64,000 bases of DNA. Source: Devosia salina. GTDB taxonomy: Bacteria > Pseudomonadota > Alphaproteobacteria > Rhizobiales > Devosiaceae. The DNA lies in NCBI RefSeq assembly GCF_019504385.1, contig NZ_CP080590.1:4083501-4147500 (forward strand), given 5' to 3'. Both the position numbers and the translations under genes were made by a program. The notes beneath the pieces were generated by a model, which saw nothing but the letters and a program-made list of their open reading frames with translations, made no database searches and had not been told where the DNA came from. Shown one piece after another: positions 1-7,649 of the stretch (position 1 is the first letter of the stretch; every line of letters starts with the position of its first letter).

Positions 1-29
1 ATTTCTCCGAGGCGCCTGACATAGGCCAA

Positions 30-45
30 TGTTTCACGTGAATCA
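30..45. promoter_or_regulatory. parS-like ParB binding site (1 of 3 in left cluster)
   Basis: TGTTTCACGTGAATCA matches the parS consensus TGTTTCACGTGAAACA at 15 of 16 positions. It is the first of three copies spaced 47 and 40 bp apart in the gap before mnmE. parS is bound by ParB for chromosome segregation and usually lies near parAB and the origin. The consensus is known; binding here is inferred. Confidence 0.8.
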
Positions 46-76
46 ATTGCGGACCTGCGTGGGGGTTGTCGGTCAA

Positions 77-92
77 TGTTTCACGTGAATCA
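77..92. promoter_or_regulatory. parS-like ParB binding site (2 of 3)
   Basis: Second copy of TGTTTCACGTGAATCA, identical to the copy at 30-45 and sharing its flanks (CAA before, ATT after). Matches parS at 15 of 16 positions. Confidence 0.8.
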
Positions 93-116
93 ATTTGCAG
101 CGGACAGGCGGGTTCG

Positions 117-132
117 CGCTTCACGTGAATCA
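117..132. promoter_or_regulatory. parS-like ParB binding site (3 of 3)
   Basis: CGCTTCACGTGAATCA keeps the central TTCACGTGAA and matches parS at 13 of 16 positions. It lies just outside the mnmE stop codon at 143-145. Confidence 0.65.
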
Positions 133-142
133 CGGCTGTGGA

Positions 143-1435
143 TCATTTTCCGATGCAGAAGCTGGAGAAGAGCCGATCCAATACGCCTTCGGCATCGATG
201 CGACCAATCAACCGTTCAAGGGCGGCCGAGGCGCGGCGCAGCGACTCGGCAGCCAGCTCCCAATCTCCAAGCGCGGCTCTGGTCTCGGCTAGCGCCTCAA
301 GTGCGGCAACCAGCGCATCACGGTCCCGCGTATGGCTCACCAGCGCCGGCTCGCCACCCGCCATGCCGTCACCGAGACGACCCAGGCGTTCGATGAGGGT
401 TTCAAGCCCCTGCCCGGTCTCGGTCGATACGGAGAGGTCCTGGCCCTTGACCGGGCCAATATCGGCCTTGGTGCCGATGGTCAGAAGCCGCCCCCGCGTT
501 TCGGGTTGCGCTACATCCTCAGCGTCCGGCGCACGGAGCCAGAGCACGATATCGGCTTCGTTGATGGCTCGCTCGGCCCGGCGAATGCCCTCGGCTTCCG
601 CACGGCTTTCGGTTTCCCGCAGACCTGCCAGGTCGAGCAGGATGAACAATTGCCCGCCAATATCGAGCGGCACTTCGCGCACGTCCCGGGTGGTGCCGGC
701 CTCGTCCGAGACAATGGCGATGTCCGACCGGGCCAGGGCATTGATAAGGCTCGATTTGCCGGCATTCGGCGCGCCGGCCAGCGCGACCCGAATACCTTCG
801 CGGACGATGCGCCCCGACTCCACCGAGGCCAGCGCCGCGGCGATGGCCACTTCGAGATCCGACAGCTGTCGCTGCCAGCTCTCCGGCAGGTCTTCGGCCA
901 CATCGCCTTCGTCGGAAAAGTCGAGCCGCGCCTCGATTTCGGCGCGCAGGTCGAGCAGCGTATCGCGCCAATGGTCGATTTGGTCAGTCAGCCGCCCGTC
1001 ATAGCGCGCCAGCGCCTGCTGGCGCTGTTTCTCGGTATCGGCATTGAGGAGATCGCCCAGACCCTCGATTTCGACGAGGTCGAGCTTGCCATTTTCAAAG
1101 GCGCGCCGGCTGAACTCACCCGCTTCGGCCAGGCGCAGTCCGAGGCTCCGCAGTTCGCTGAGGATGGCCTTCACACCTGCCGGCGATCCATGCACCTGCA
1201 ATTCGGCGCAATCTTCGCCGGTGAAGCTGTTGGGCGCCGGGAAGAAGGCGACGAGGCCCTGATCGAGCCGCTGGCCTTGACCGATATGACGCAGGCTCAT
1301 GACACGTGGCCTGGGGACGCCGCCGGCAAGGGCATCGAGGGCCCCCCGGACCAATGGCCCGGACAGGCGGATTACGGCAACACCTGCCGGCAGGGAGCCG
1401 GAGGAGAGCGCCATGATGGTGTCGCCCGCCTGCAT
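143..1435 (-). CDS. mnmE: tRNA uridine-5-carboxymethylaminomethyl GTPase MnmE
   Basis: With MnmG, MnmE adds the carboxymethylaminomethyl group to wobble uridine 34 of several tRNAs in the cytosol. The 430-residue product has normal family length. An N-terminal folate-binding domain (about 1-120) is followed by a helical domain holding a G domain: P-loop GAPNAGKSS at 221-229, a DLAG switch motif, and the C-terminal FCIGK signature with its conserved Cys. The ATG start gives the usual opening DTIMALSSG. It is the last gene of the minus-strand run hemE-hemJ-rho-mnmE, 22 bp after rho. In related genomes mnmG, rsmG and parAB often follow; they would lie outside this window. Confidence 0.97.
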   Translation of the reverse strand: MQAGDTIMALSSGSLPAGVAVIRLSGPLVRGALDALAGGVPRPRVMSLRHIGQGQRLDQGLVAFFPAPNSFTGEDCAELQVHGSPAGVKAILSELRSLGLRLAEAGEFSRRAFENGKLDLVEIEGLGDLLNADTEKQRQQALARYDGRLTDQIDHWRDTLLDLRAEIEARLDFSDEGDVAEDLPESWQRQLSDLEVAIAAALASVESGRIVREGIRVALAGAPNAGKSSLINALARSDIAIVSDEAGTTRDVREVPLDIGGQLFILLDLAGLRETESRAEAEGIRRAERAINEADIVLWLRAPDAEDVAQPETRGRLLTIGTKADIGPVKGQDLSVSTETGQGLETLIERLGRLGDGMAGGEPALVSHTRDRDALVAALEALAETRAALGDWELAAESLRRASAALERLIGRIDAEGVLDRLFSSFCIGK

Positions 1436-1457
1436 GTTCGGCTCCCGAGCGCCCCGG

Positions 1458-2723
1458 TCAGGTATTCATCGAATCGAAGAAATCCGAATTGGTCTTGGTC
1501 TGCCGCACCTTATCGGTGAGGAATTCCATCGCGTCGATCGTGCCCATCGGGTTGAGGATGCGGCGCAATACATACATCTTCCTGAGGATATCGGGCTCGA
1601 CCAGCAGCTCTTCCTTGCGGGTGCCGGACTTGTTGATGTCGATCGCCGGGAAGACGCGCTTGTCGGCAACCTTGCGGTCGAGCACGATTTCCGAGTTACC
1701 GGTGCCCTTGAATTCTTCGAAGATCACTTCGTCCATGCGGCTGCCGGTATCGATCAGCGCGGTGGAGATGATGGTCAAAGAGCCGCCATCCTCGATATTG
1801 CGCGCCGCGCCGAAGAAGCGTTTGGGGCGCTGCAGGGCATTGGCATCCACACCGCCGGTCAGCACCTTGCCCGAGCTCGGAACGACGGTGTTGTAGGCGC
1901 GGCCGAGACGGGTGATGGAATCGAGGAGGATGACGACGTCGCGCTTGTGCTCGACCAGGCGCTTGGCCTTTTCGATCACCATTTCGGCGACCTGGACGTG
2001 GCGCGAGGCCGGCTCGTCAAAGGTCGATGAAATGACTTCGCCGCGCACCGAGCGCTGCATGTCGGTCACTTCTTCGGGACGCTCGTCGATCAGGAGAACG
2101 ATGAGATAGCATTCGGGGTGATTGGTGGCGATCGATTGTGCGATATTCTGCAACAATACGGTTTTACCGGTACGCGGCGGCGCAACAATCAACGCGCGCT
2201 GGCCCTTGCCGAGCGGCGCAACCAGATCGAGCAGGCGCGCCGAACGATCCTTGATGGTGGGATCGGGCAGTTCCATGCGCAGGCGCTCTTCGGGATAGAG
2301 CGGGGTGAGGTTGTCGAAATTGACCTTGTGGCGGACCGCCTCGGGGTCTTCAAAATTGATTGTCGAGACCTTGAGGAGGGCGAAGTAGCGCTCGCCTTCC
2401 TTGGGAGAGCGGATCTCGCCCTCGACCGTGTCGCCCGTGCGGAGGCCGAAGCGGCGGATCTGGCTGGGGCTGACATAGATGTCGTCAGGACCGGGGAGAT
2501 AGTTCGCATCGGGCGAGCGCAGGAAGCCGAACCCGTCCGGGAGCACCTCGACCACGCCTTCGCCAACAATGTTGATGTCCTGGGCTGCCAGTTCCTTGAG
2601 GATGGCGAACATCAACTCCTGCTTGCGCATGGTCGATGCGTTTTCGACCTCGAGTTCCTCGGCAAAGGCCAAGAGTTCAGCCGGGGACTTGGCCTTGAGC
2701 TCACTGAGCTTGATATTCTGCAT
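1458..2723 (-). CDS. rho: Transcription termination factor Rho
   Basis: Hexameric RNA helicase that ends transcription at Rho-dependent sites. The 421-residue protein starts MQNIKLSELK, giving the normal Rho N-terminal helical domain (about 1-45), the RNA-binding OB fold (about 50-125, with DGFGFLR) and the RecA-like ATPase with Walker A APPRTGKT at 181-188 and Walker B VVILLDSITRLGRAYN. An upstream in-frame extension to 2816 has no Rho similarity, so the ATG at 2723 is chosen. The roughly 210-bp leader holds a parS-like site and a parS-like broken palindrome. Rho genes often have long autoregulatory leaders, but I see no specific Rho-use site. Confidence 0.97.
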   Translation of the reverse strand: MQNIKLSELKAKSPAELLAFAEELEVENASTMRKQELMFAILKELAAQDINIVGEGVVEVLPDGFGFLRSPDANYLPGPDDIYVSPSQIRRFGLRTGDTVEGEIRSPKEGERYFALLKVSTINFEDPEAVRHKVNFDNLTPLYPEERLRMELPDPTIKDRSARLLDLVAPLGKGQRALIVAPPRTGKTVLLQNIAQSIATNHPECYLIVLLIDERPEEVTDMQRSVRGEVISSTFDEPASRHVQVAEMVIEKAKRLVEHKRDVVILLDSITRLGRAYNTVVPSSGKVLTGGVDANALQRPKRFFGAARNIEDGGSLTIISTALIDTGSRMDEVIFEEFKGTGNSEIVLDRKVADKRVFPAIDINKSGTRKEELLVEPDILRKMYVLRRILNPMGTIDAMEFLTDKVRQTKTNSDFFDSMNT

Positions 2724-2856
2724 GTAGCGAAACGACCCTTGAGGGATATCGAAGAGACTGGGCAGTCGAAGGATTGGGGAAGTTCGGCACCGCGCAGCAA
2801 CCGGGCGGTCGCGCAATCAGGGGATGCCTTGCCCCCATGTAGCGTGATCCGGCCGG

Positions 2857-2874
2857 TGTTTCAAGGTTGAAACA
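2857..2874. repeat. Perfect 18-bp palindrome resembling a split parS
   Basis: TGTTTCAAGGTTGAAACA has 8-bp arms TGTTTCAA/TTGAAACA around GG. The outer TGTTTCA and TGAAACA equal the parS half sites, but the centre is AGGT in place of CG, so the spacing is 2 bp longer. It lies in the rho leader, 11 bp from the parS-like site at 2886. Confidence 0.6.
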
Positions 2875-2885
2875 AGATCGCACCC

Positions 2886-2901
2886 CGATTCACGTGAAAC
2901 T
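2886..2901. promoter_or_regulatory. parS-like ParB site in the rho-hemJ gap
   Basis: CGATTCACGTGAAACT matches parS at 13 of 16 positions with an intact TTCACGTGAA core. The stretch GATTCACGTGAAACTTCG recurs exactly at 30199-30216. Confidence 0.65.
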
Positions 2902-2934
2902 TCGTCTCGATCAACGCGGATGCGACCACGCCAT

Positions 2935-3360
2935 TTAGAACGGCTTGACGATCACCATGATGACGATGCCGATCATCAGAACGGTCGGTACCTCGTTGAT
3001 CATGCGGAAATATTTCTGCGGCCGGTCATTGCGATCCTCGGCGAAGGCCCTGGTGTGACGCACCAGGAGGCCATGATAGCCCGAGAGCGCCAGCACCAGG
3101 GCGGCCTTGACCCAGGGCCAGACCGAACCCCAGTCGATAATGCCCTGCCCCACCATGGCGAGGCCGAAAATCCAGGTGGCGATCATCGCCGGGGTGGTGA
3201 TGGCGCGCAACAGTCGGCGCTCCATGACCTTGAAGGTCTCGGACTGCACCGAGCCGGTTTCGGCCACCGAATGATAGACGAAAAGCCGCGGCAGATAGAG
3301 CATGCCCGCCATCCAGGCGATCACCGAGATGACATGCAATGCCTTGAACCATTCGATCAT
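2935..3360 (-). CDS. hemJ: Protoporphyrinogen IX oxidase HemJ
   Basis: Inner-membrane oxidase that turns protoporphyrinogen IX into protoporphyrin IX, the next-to-last step of haem synthesis in bacteria lacking HemG/HemY. The 141-residue product begins MIEWFKALHVISVIAWMAGM and has four hydrophobic spans, with the conserved His and Arg of the HemJ (UPF0093) family in spans one and two. The ATG at 3360 is preceded by AGGGA nine bases upstream; an in-frame TTG at 3375 is less likely. hemE ends 11 bp upstream on the same strand, so the two haem genes form an operon. Confidence 0.93.
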   Translation of the reverse strand: MIEWFKALHVISVIAWMAGMLYLPRLFVYHSVAETGSVQSETFKVMERRLLRAITTPAMIATWIFGLAMVGQGIIDWGSVWPWVKAALVLALSGYHGLLVRHTRAFAEDRNDRPQKYFRMINEVPTVLMIGIVIMVIVKPF

Positions 3361-3371
3361 GAGATAATCCC

Positions 3372-4406
3372 TCAAGCCCCTTTGACCAGCGCGATCAGCC
3401 GCTCGACATGGGCGATCGGCGTTTCGGGCACGATGCCGTGGCCCAGATTGAAGATATGCGGCCGATCGGCAAAGCCGGCCAGAATCGCGCGCACCTGATT
3501 GTCCATGGCCTCGCCGCCAACCACAAGGCGCAGCGGATCGAGATTGCCCTGGACCGGGAGATGGGCCGGCAGGTGCTGCCGCACGAAATCGACCGGCGTG
3601 GCAAAATCGATACCCAGCGCGTTAACACCGGTGGCCTCGGCAAAGCGGCGGAGATTACCCGCCGCCCCCCGCGGAAAGCCGATCACCGGCGCGTTGGGCA
3701 CGCGCCGGCGCAACCCCTCCACGATACGGCGATTGGGCTCCATGACCTGGCGGGCAAAAGCCGCATCGTCCAGATTGAGCGCCCAGCTTTCAAAGAGCTG
3801 GACCACATCGGCACCCGCCTCGAATTGCGCCGCGAGATAATCGATCGAGGTGTCCACCAGCACATCGATCAGCTTTTCGAAAGCCCCGGGATGCTCCAGG
3901 GCGAACTTGCGGGCCGTCCATTGATCCGGAGAGCCGCGACCACCCAGCATATAGGTCGCCACCGTCCAGGGGGCTCCACAGAACCCGATCAGGGTCTTTT
4001 CCGGTGGCAGGGCCGCCCGAAGGCGCCTGACGGTTTCTAGCACCGGCGCCAGATGGCTCATGGCACGGTCACGATCGAGGCCCTCAATCCCCTTGGCATC
4101 AAGCGGCTCGAGCAACGGCCCCTCCCCGGTCGCAAAGCGGACGGATTGTCCCAGCGCATCGGGAATGACCAGAATGTCGGAAAACAGGATTGCCGCATCG
4201 AGATCGAAGCGCCGCAGGGGCTGCAGGGTCACCTCGACAGCCAGCTCAGGCGTGTAGCACAGCTCGAGAAAGTCACGCGCCTGCGTGCGGGTCTGGCGAT
4301 ATTCGGGCAGGTAGCGACCCGCCTGCCGCATGATCCAGATCGGAGGGCGTTCCTGCCGCTGTCCAAGGACAGTGTGCAGAAGTGGCTTATGCGTCACCGG
4401 AGCCAT
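3372..4406 (-). CDS. hemE: Uroporphyrinogen decarboxylase HemE
   Basis: Cytosolic enzyme that removes four carboxyl groups from uroporphyrinogen III to make coproporphyrinogen III. The 344-residue product carries the family signature MRQAGRYLPEYR near residue 25 and the second signature FCGAPWTVATYML. The ATG at 4406 is used; an in-frame TTG upstream adds only eight residues. It is the first gene of the hemE-hemJ-rho-mnmE run. hemE directly beside the replication origin is a conserved arrangement in Caulobacter and several Rhizobiales, which matches the origin-like gap next to it. Confidence 0.97.
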   Translation of the reverse strand: MAPVTHKPLLHTVLGQRQERPPIWIMRQAGRYLPEYRQTRTQARDFLELCYTPELAVEVTLQPLRRFDLDAAILFSDILVIPDALGQSVRFATGEGPLLEPLDAKGIEGLDRDRAMSHLAPVLETVRRLRAALPPEKTLIGFCGAPWTVATYMLGGRGSPDQWTARKFALEHPGAFEKLIDVLVDTSIDYLAAQFEAGADVVQLFESWALNLDDAAFARQVMEPNRRIVEGLRRRVPNAPVIGFPRGAAGNLRRFAEATGVNALGIDFATPVDFVRQHLPAHLPVQGNLDPLRLVVGGEAMDNQVRAILAGFADRPHIFNLGHGIVPETPIAHVERLIALVKGA

Positions 4407-4535
4407 CCGTTCATCCCTTCCAGACCCCAAAAGAGTCTTTCTTGCTTCGCTTCTTTATCTTTATGGCGGTGTTTAGCTGCAATTCATCGTGCTCCACAAT
4501 CGCACCGCCCGGTGACACTTGCGCGCAGACCATGG

Positions 4536-4550
4536 TTAACGAGATGTGAA
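4536..4550. promoter_or_regulatory. CtrA-box-like site, one mismatch
   Basis: TTAA-N7-TGAA; seven of eight defined positions match the CtrA consensus TTAA-N7-TTAA. Inside the putative origin. Confidence 0.5.
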
Positions 4551-4593
4551 TCCAGCCTGTGGGGATCACAGTTCGCGGTCCCCGCCCAATTGA

Positions 4594-4608
4594 TTAACGA
4601 AAGGTTAA
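4594..4608. promoter_or_regulatory. CtrA box, perfect TTAA-N7-TTAA
   Basis: TTAACGAAAGGTTAA is an exact match to the CtrA consensus with a 7-bp spacer. CtrA represses replication at the Caulobacter origin; a similar role here is inferred. Confidence 0.75.
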
Positions 4609-4621
4609 CCCGGCGCTTGCC

Positions 4622-4639
4622 GAGTCAATGATTCGATTC
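4622..4639. promoter_or_regulatory. Cluster of three GANTC (CcrM) methylation sites
   Basis: GAGTC at 4622-4626 and GATTC at 4630-4634 and 4635-4639. CcrM, the cell-cycle methyltransferase of Alphaproteobacteria, methylates GANTC. Three in 18 bp is dense for a GC-rich genome. Confidence 0.55.
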
Positions 4640-4643
4640 CTGC

Positions 4644-4652
4644 TGTGGATGA
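4644..4652 (-). promoter_or_regulatory. DnaA-box-like site in putative origin
   Basis: TGTGGATGA is the reverse complement of TCATCCACA, eight of nine matches to the DnaA box TTATCCACA. Confidence 0.55.
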
Positions 4653-4736
4653 CCCTGCGGAAATCCAATTTGCCGGCACCGCCGCTTTCCCCAGACCTTT
4701 CCACGCCGGTTTTCGAGCGCCGGCTGAAACGAGCTG

Positions 4737-4751
4737 TTAACAAATTATTAG
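4737..4751. promoter_or_regulatory. CtrA-box-like site, one mismatch
   Basis: TTAACAAATTATTAG is TTAA-N7-TTAG, seven of eight defined positions. It lies in the most AT-rich part of the gap. Confidence 0.5.
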
Positions 4752-4827
4752 CCAAGTCGCACAACTTGGCGGGCGCCCCAAACTTGCCTGACAAAGTCAC
4801 AGATCGGCCTTGAGCTGGGGATGACTG

Positions 4828-4836
4828 TGTGGAAAA
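4828..4836 (-). promoter_or_regulatory. DnaA-box-like site overlapping the maf start
   Basis: TGTGGAAAA reads TTTTCCACA on the other strand and fits the relaxed DnaA box TTWTNCACA. It overlaps the GTG that may start maf. Confidence 0.45.
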
Positions 4837-5449
4837 ACTTCTCTCCATGCTCATCCTTGCCTCCGCCTCTGCCACGCGTAAAGCCTTGCTGGCCAAGGCT
4901 GGGCTGCGTTTCGCCACCCATGTCGCCAATGTCTACGAGCGGGCACTGGAAAGCGAGGCGCTTGCCGCCGGCGGCGACGCTCGGGACGTGGCTCTGCTCC
5001 TGGCGCGGCACAAGGCGGCCGCCGTCTCGGCCCATCACCCTGCCGATGTCGTGATCGGCGCTGATCAGACCTTGTCCCTGGGGCCAGAACTTTTGCACAA
5101 GCCGGGGTCCCGCGCCGAGGCCATCGCGCAGCTCGATCATTTGCGCGGCAAGACACATCGCCTGCACGCGGCCGTGACCCTGGTGCGCGATGGGGTCCTG
5201 CTGTGGTCCGACATGCAGACGGCCGAACTGACCATGCGGGAATTTTCCGCGGCGGAGCGCGACCAGGTGCTCGAGCTCGAGGGTAACGATATCCTGGGTT
5301 CTGTCGGCAGTTACCGACTTGAGGGCCCCTCAATTCGGCTCTTTGAGACGGTAACCGGCGACTATTTCACCATTCTCGGCCTGCCCCTGCTTCCCCTGCT
5401 CGCCGCTTTGCGCGATATCGCTCCCGAGCTTCTCGAGCCCCAGGATTAA
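4829..5449 (+). CDS. maf: Maf family nucleotide pyrophosphatase
   Basis: Maf proteins hydrolyse non-canonical or modified nucleoside triphosphates to monophosphates. The 206-residue reading has the family opening LILASASATRKALLAKAGL, the catalytic segment VVIGADQTLSL, the Lys-rich LRGKTHRLHAAV loop, and the closing ETVTGDYFTILGLPLLPLL. The GTG at 4829 opens the longest frame; the ATG at 4847 would start almost exactly at the conserved core and is equally possible, since neither has a strong ribosome site. It is the first plus-strand gene right of the putative origin, and aroE follows 3 bp later. Confidence 0.92.
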   Translation: MEKLLSMLILASASATRKALLAKAGLRFATHVANVYERALESEALAAGGDARDVALLLARHKAAAVSAHHPADVVIGADQTLSLGPELLHKPGSRAEAIAQLDHLRGKTHRLHAAVTLVRDGVLLWSDMQTAELTMREFSAAERDQVLELEGNDILGSVGSYRLEGPSIRLFETVTGDYFTILGLPLLPLLAALRDIAPELLEPQD

Positions 5450-5452
5450 GCG

Positions 5453-6283
5453 TTGACCACCAAGGCCTTTGTCATCGGGCATCCCATTGCCCATTCGCGC
5501 TCGCCGCTGATCCACGGCACCTGGCTGGCCGAACACGATATTGATGGCTCCTACGAGGCTATCGATGTGGCACCGGCCGACCTGCCGGCTTTTTTCGAAC
5601 GCCTGCGCTCGGGCGAGTTCGCAGGCGGCAATGTCACCGTTCCTCACAAGGAAGCGGTCTTTGCCCTTTGCGACAGCGTCGATGACCTGGCGCGTACGAT
5701 CGGGGCGGTCAACACGCTGGTGGTGCGCGACGGCAAGGTGCATGGCACCAATACCGACTATCTCGGTTTTCTTGGCAATCTCGACGCCAATGCGCCCGGA
5801 TGGTCCGATGGGCCCAATGACGCGATGATCATTGGCGCCGGCGGCGCCGCCCGCGCCGTGCTGGTGGCCCTGCGCCGCCGCAATGGCGGCAAGGTGCATG
5901 TCCTCAACCGCACGCTCAAGAATGCACAAACCCTGGTCGAGGAGATCGACGGCCCCTTTTCGGCCCATGGATTTGAGGACTTTGCCACCCTGGCGCCGCG
6001 CATTGGCCTGGTCGTCAATACCAGCGCCATCGGCATGCACGGGACCAGGTTCGACTGGCTCGACATGAGCCTCCCGCCCAAGACGGCGCTGGTCACCGAC
6101 ATCGTCTATACCCCGCTCGAAACCCCCCTTCTGGCCGAAGCGCGCGCGCACGGCCTGCGCACGGTCGATGGTCTGGGCATGCTGTTGCATCAGGCGGTGC
6201 CGGGTTTTGAGGCCTGGTTCGGCGTCCGGCCCGAAGTGACGCCGCAATTGCGGGCCCGGGTCGAAGCAACGCTGGATCATTGA
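5453..6283 (+). CDS. aroE: Shikimate dehydrogenase AroE
   Basis: NADPH-dependent reduction of 3-dehydroshikimate to shikimate in aromatic amino-acid synthesis. The 276-residue product shows the substrate site GHPIAHSRSPLIH, the catalytic Lys in VTVPHKE (about residue 69), the Asp in NTDYLGF (about 105), the NADP loop GAGGAARAV and the C-terminal DGLGMLLHQA. It begins with TTG three bases after the maf stop, with AGGA nine bases upstream; no ATG fits the conserved N-terminus. Part of maf-aroE-coaE-dnaQ, a common origin-proximal run in Rhizobiales. Confidence 0.96.
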   Translation: MTTKAFVIGHPIAHSRSPLIHGTWLAEHDIDGSYEAIDVAPADLPAFFERLRSGEFAGGNVTVPHKEAVFALCDSVDDLARTIGAVNTLVVRDGKVHGTNTDYLGFLGNLDANAPGWSDGPNDAMIIGAGGAARAVLVALRRRNGGKVHVLNRTLKNAQTLVEEIDGPFSAHGFEDFATLAPRIGLVVNTSAIGMHGTRFDWLDMSLPPKTALVTDIVYTPLETPLLAEARAHGLRTVDGLGMLLHQAVPGFEAWFGVRPEVTPQLRARVEATLDH

Positions 6284-6285
6284 TC

Positions 6286-6879
6286 ATGCTCAGGATCGGC
6301 ATCACCGGCTCCATCGCAACGGGCAAGTCGACCCTGCTCGAAGGCTTCAGGAAGCTGGGAGTGCCGGTCTTCTCGGCCGACGCGGCCGTTGCAGAACTCT
6401 ATGCCGGCGCTGCGGTCCCACAAGTGGAGGCGCTGTTTCCTGGAATAGCGCGGGATGGCGTGATTGACCGGCAGGCACTGGCGCAGCGGCTCGCGGCCGA
6501 CCCCTCAGGCTTCAAGCGTCTCGAAGCGGTGGTGCACCCGCTGGTGCGCGAGCGCATCGCGCAGTTTCTCGACGGTGCCGAACAGGCCGGGAATGCCCTG
6601 GCGGCAGTGGAAGTGCCGCTCCTGTTCGAAAGCGGCTACGACTATGGTTTTGATGCCATTGCCGTGACCTATGTCGATGAGGCGGTGCAGCGCCAGCGCA
6701 TAATGGCGCGGCCGGGTATGACCGTGGAAAAGATGGAGAGCCTGCTTGCCCGGCAGATGCCGCAGGCCGAAAAGAAAGACCGGGCCACCTGGCTCTTCGA
6801 TACCAGGCGATCCCCGGCGGAGATCGACGCCGAAATCGCGGCCCTTGTGGCCCATATCCGTACGAAACGGCAGGATTGA
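6286..6879 (+). CDS. coaE: Dephospho-CoA kinase CoaE
   Basis: Phosphorylates dephospho-CoA, the last step of coenzyme A synthesis. The 197-residue product has a P-loop GITGSIATGKST at the N-terminus, the CoA-binding VVHPLVRERI, and VEVPLLFESGYDYGFD. The ATG at 6286 begins the protein directly at the P-loop strand; a TTG at 6280 overlapping the aroE stop would add two residues. The final TGA overlaps the dnaQ ATG, so translation is probably coupled. Confidence 0.96.
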   Translation: MLRIGITGSIATGKSTLLEGFRKLGVPVFSADAAVAELYAGAAVPQVEALFPGIARDGVIDRQALAQRLAADPSGFKRLEAVVHPLVRERIAQFLDGAEQAGNALAAVEVPLLFESGYDYGFDAIAVTYVDEAVQRQRIMARPGMTVEKMESLLARQMPQAEKKDRATWLFDTRRSPAEIDAEIAALVAHIRTKRQD

Positions 6880-7586
6880 TGATCAGGGAAATCGTACTCG
6901 ACACCGAAACCACGGGACTTTCGCCGCAAGGCGGGGACCGGCTGGTCGAAATCGGCTGCGTCGAGCTGATCAACCATATCCCCACCGGCAAGACCCACCA
7001 CGTCTATATCAATCCCGAACGGTCCATGCCCGAAGAAGCCTTCCGGGTGCATGGTCTGAGCGATGAATTCCTGGCCGACAAGCCGGTGTTCAAGGCGGTG
7101 GCCGAGGATTTCCGGGCCTTTATCGGCGACGCGACGCTGGTCATCCACAACGCCCCCTTCGACATGGGCTTTCTCAATGCCGAACTGGAATGGGCTGGCC
7201 TGCCACGCCTGACCAATGAGGTGATCGACACGGTGATGGTGGCCCGGCAGAAGCATCCGGGCGCTCGTGTCAGCCTCGATGCCCTGTGCAAGCACTATGG
7301 CATCGATAATTCCCGCCGCACCCTGCATGGCGCGCTGCTCGACAGCGAGATCCTGGCCGAAGTCTATCTCGAGCTGATCGGTGGCAAGCAGGTGAGCCTG
7401 GCGCTGGTGGCCGAGGTCGAGACCAGTTCGACTGGCCAGATGGCCGCGCGCATCGCGGTGGCCCAGCGGCCGGTGCCCTTGCCGGGCCGGATCAGCGCCG
7501 CCGAAGCCGAGGCCCATGCCGCCTTCGTGGCCAAAATGGGCGAAAGTGCCATCTGGGCTCAATACGCCGCAGACGCGGCCCAATAA
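6879..7586 (+). CDS. dnaQ: DNA polymerase III epsilon subunit (3'-5' proofreading exonuclease)
   Basis: Proofreading exonuclease of the replicative polymerase. The 235-residue product shows the three exonuclease motifs: Exo I DTETTG at 8-13, Exo II HNAPFDMGFLN, and Exo III HGALLDSEILAEVYLEL with His and Asp of the DEDDh class. The C-terminal third is less conserved and would hold the polymerase-binding segment. The ATG overlaps the coaE stop. It ends facing secB, with a hairpin between them at 7604-7625. Confidence 0.96.
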   Translation: MIREIVLDTETTGLSPQGGDRLVEIGCVELINHIPTGKTHHVYINPERSMPEEAFRVHGLSDEFLADKPVFKAVAEDFRAFIGDATLVIHNAPFDMGFLNAELEWAGLPRLTNEVIDTVMVARQKHPGARVSLDALCKHYGIDNSRRTLHGALLDSEILAEVYLELIGGKQVSLALVAEVETSSTGQMAARIAVAQRPVPLPGRISAAEAEAHAAFVAKMGESAIWAQYAADAAQ

Positions 7587-7603
7587 TCCCGCAGCCAACA
7601 AAA

Positions 7604-7625
7604 AGCCCCGGCGCAAATCGGGGCT
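7604..7625 (-). terminator. Rho-independent terminator of secB
   Basis: AGCCCCG/CGGGGCT stem (7604-7610, 7619-7625) with an 8-nt loop. The A-run at 7600-7604 becomes a U-run on the minus strand, so it ends secB transcription; it may also slow dnaQ transcripts from the other side. Confidence 0.75.
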
Positions 7626-7649
7626 CCTGATTCTGGATGGCCGAACCGA

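Larger units (their letters stand above)
4407..4828. other. oriC: Putative chromosome replication origin (oriC)
   Basis: This 422-bp gap separates hemE (minus) from maf (plus). It holds a perfect CtrA box TTAA-N7-TTAA at 4594-4608, two one-mismatch boxes at 4536-4550 and 4737-4751, DnaA-box-like TGTGGATGA (4644-4652) and TGTGGAAAA (4828-4836), a weaker one at 4490-4498, and GANTC sites at 4434, 4622, 4630 and 4635. AT-rich stretches lie around the CtrA boxes. Four genes on each side point away from it. The Caulobacter origin lies beside hemE with CtrA and DnaA sites and GANTC methylation sites; function here is inferred. Confidence 0.8.

Noticed and set aside
5330..6280. Minus-strand 316-codon frame opposite aroE
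   Set aside because: Antisense to aroE, which carries all catalytic motifs; no sign of a real protein.
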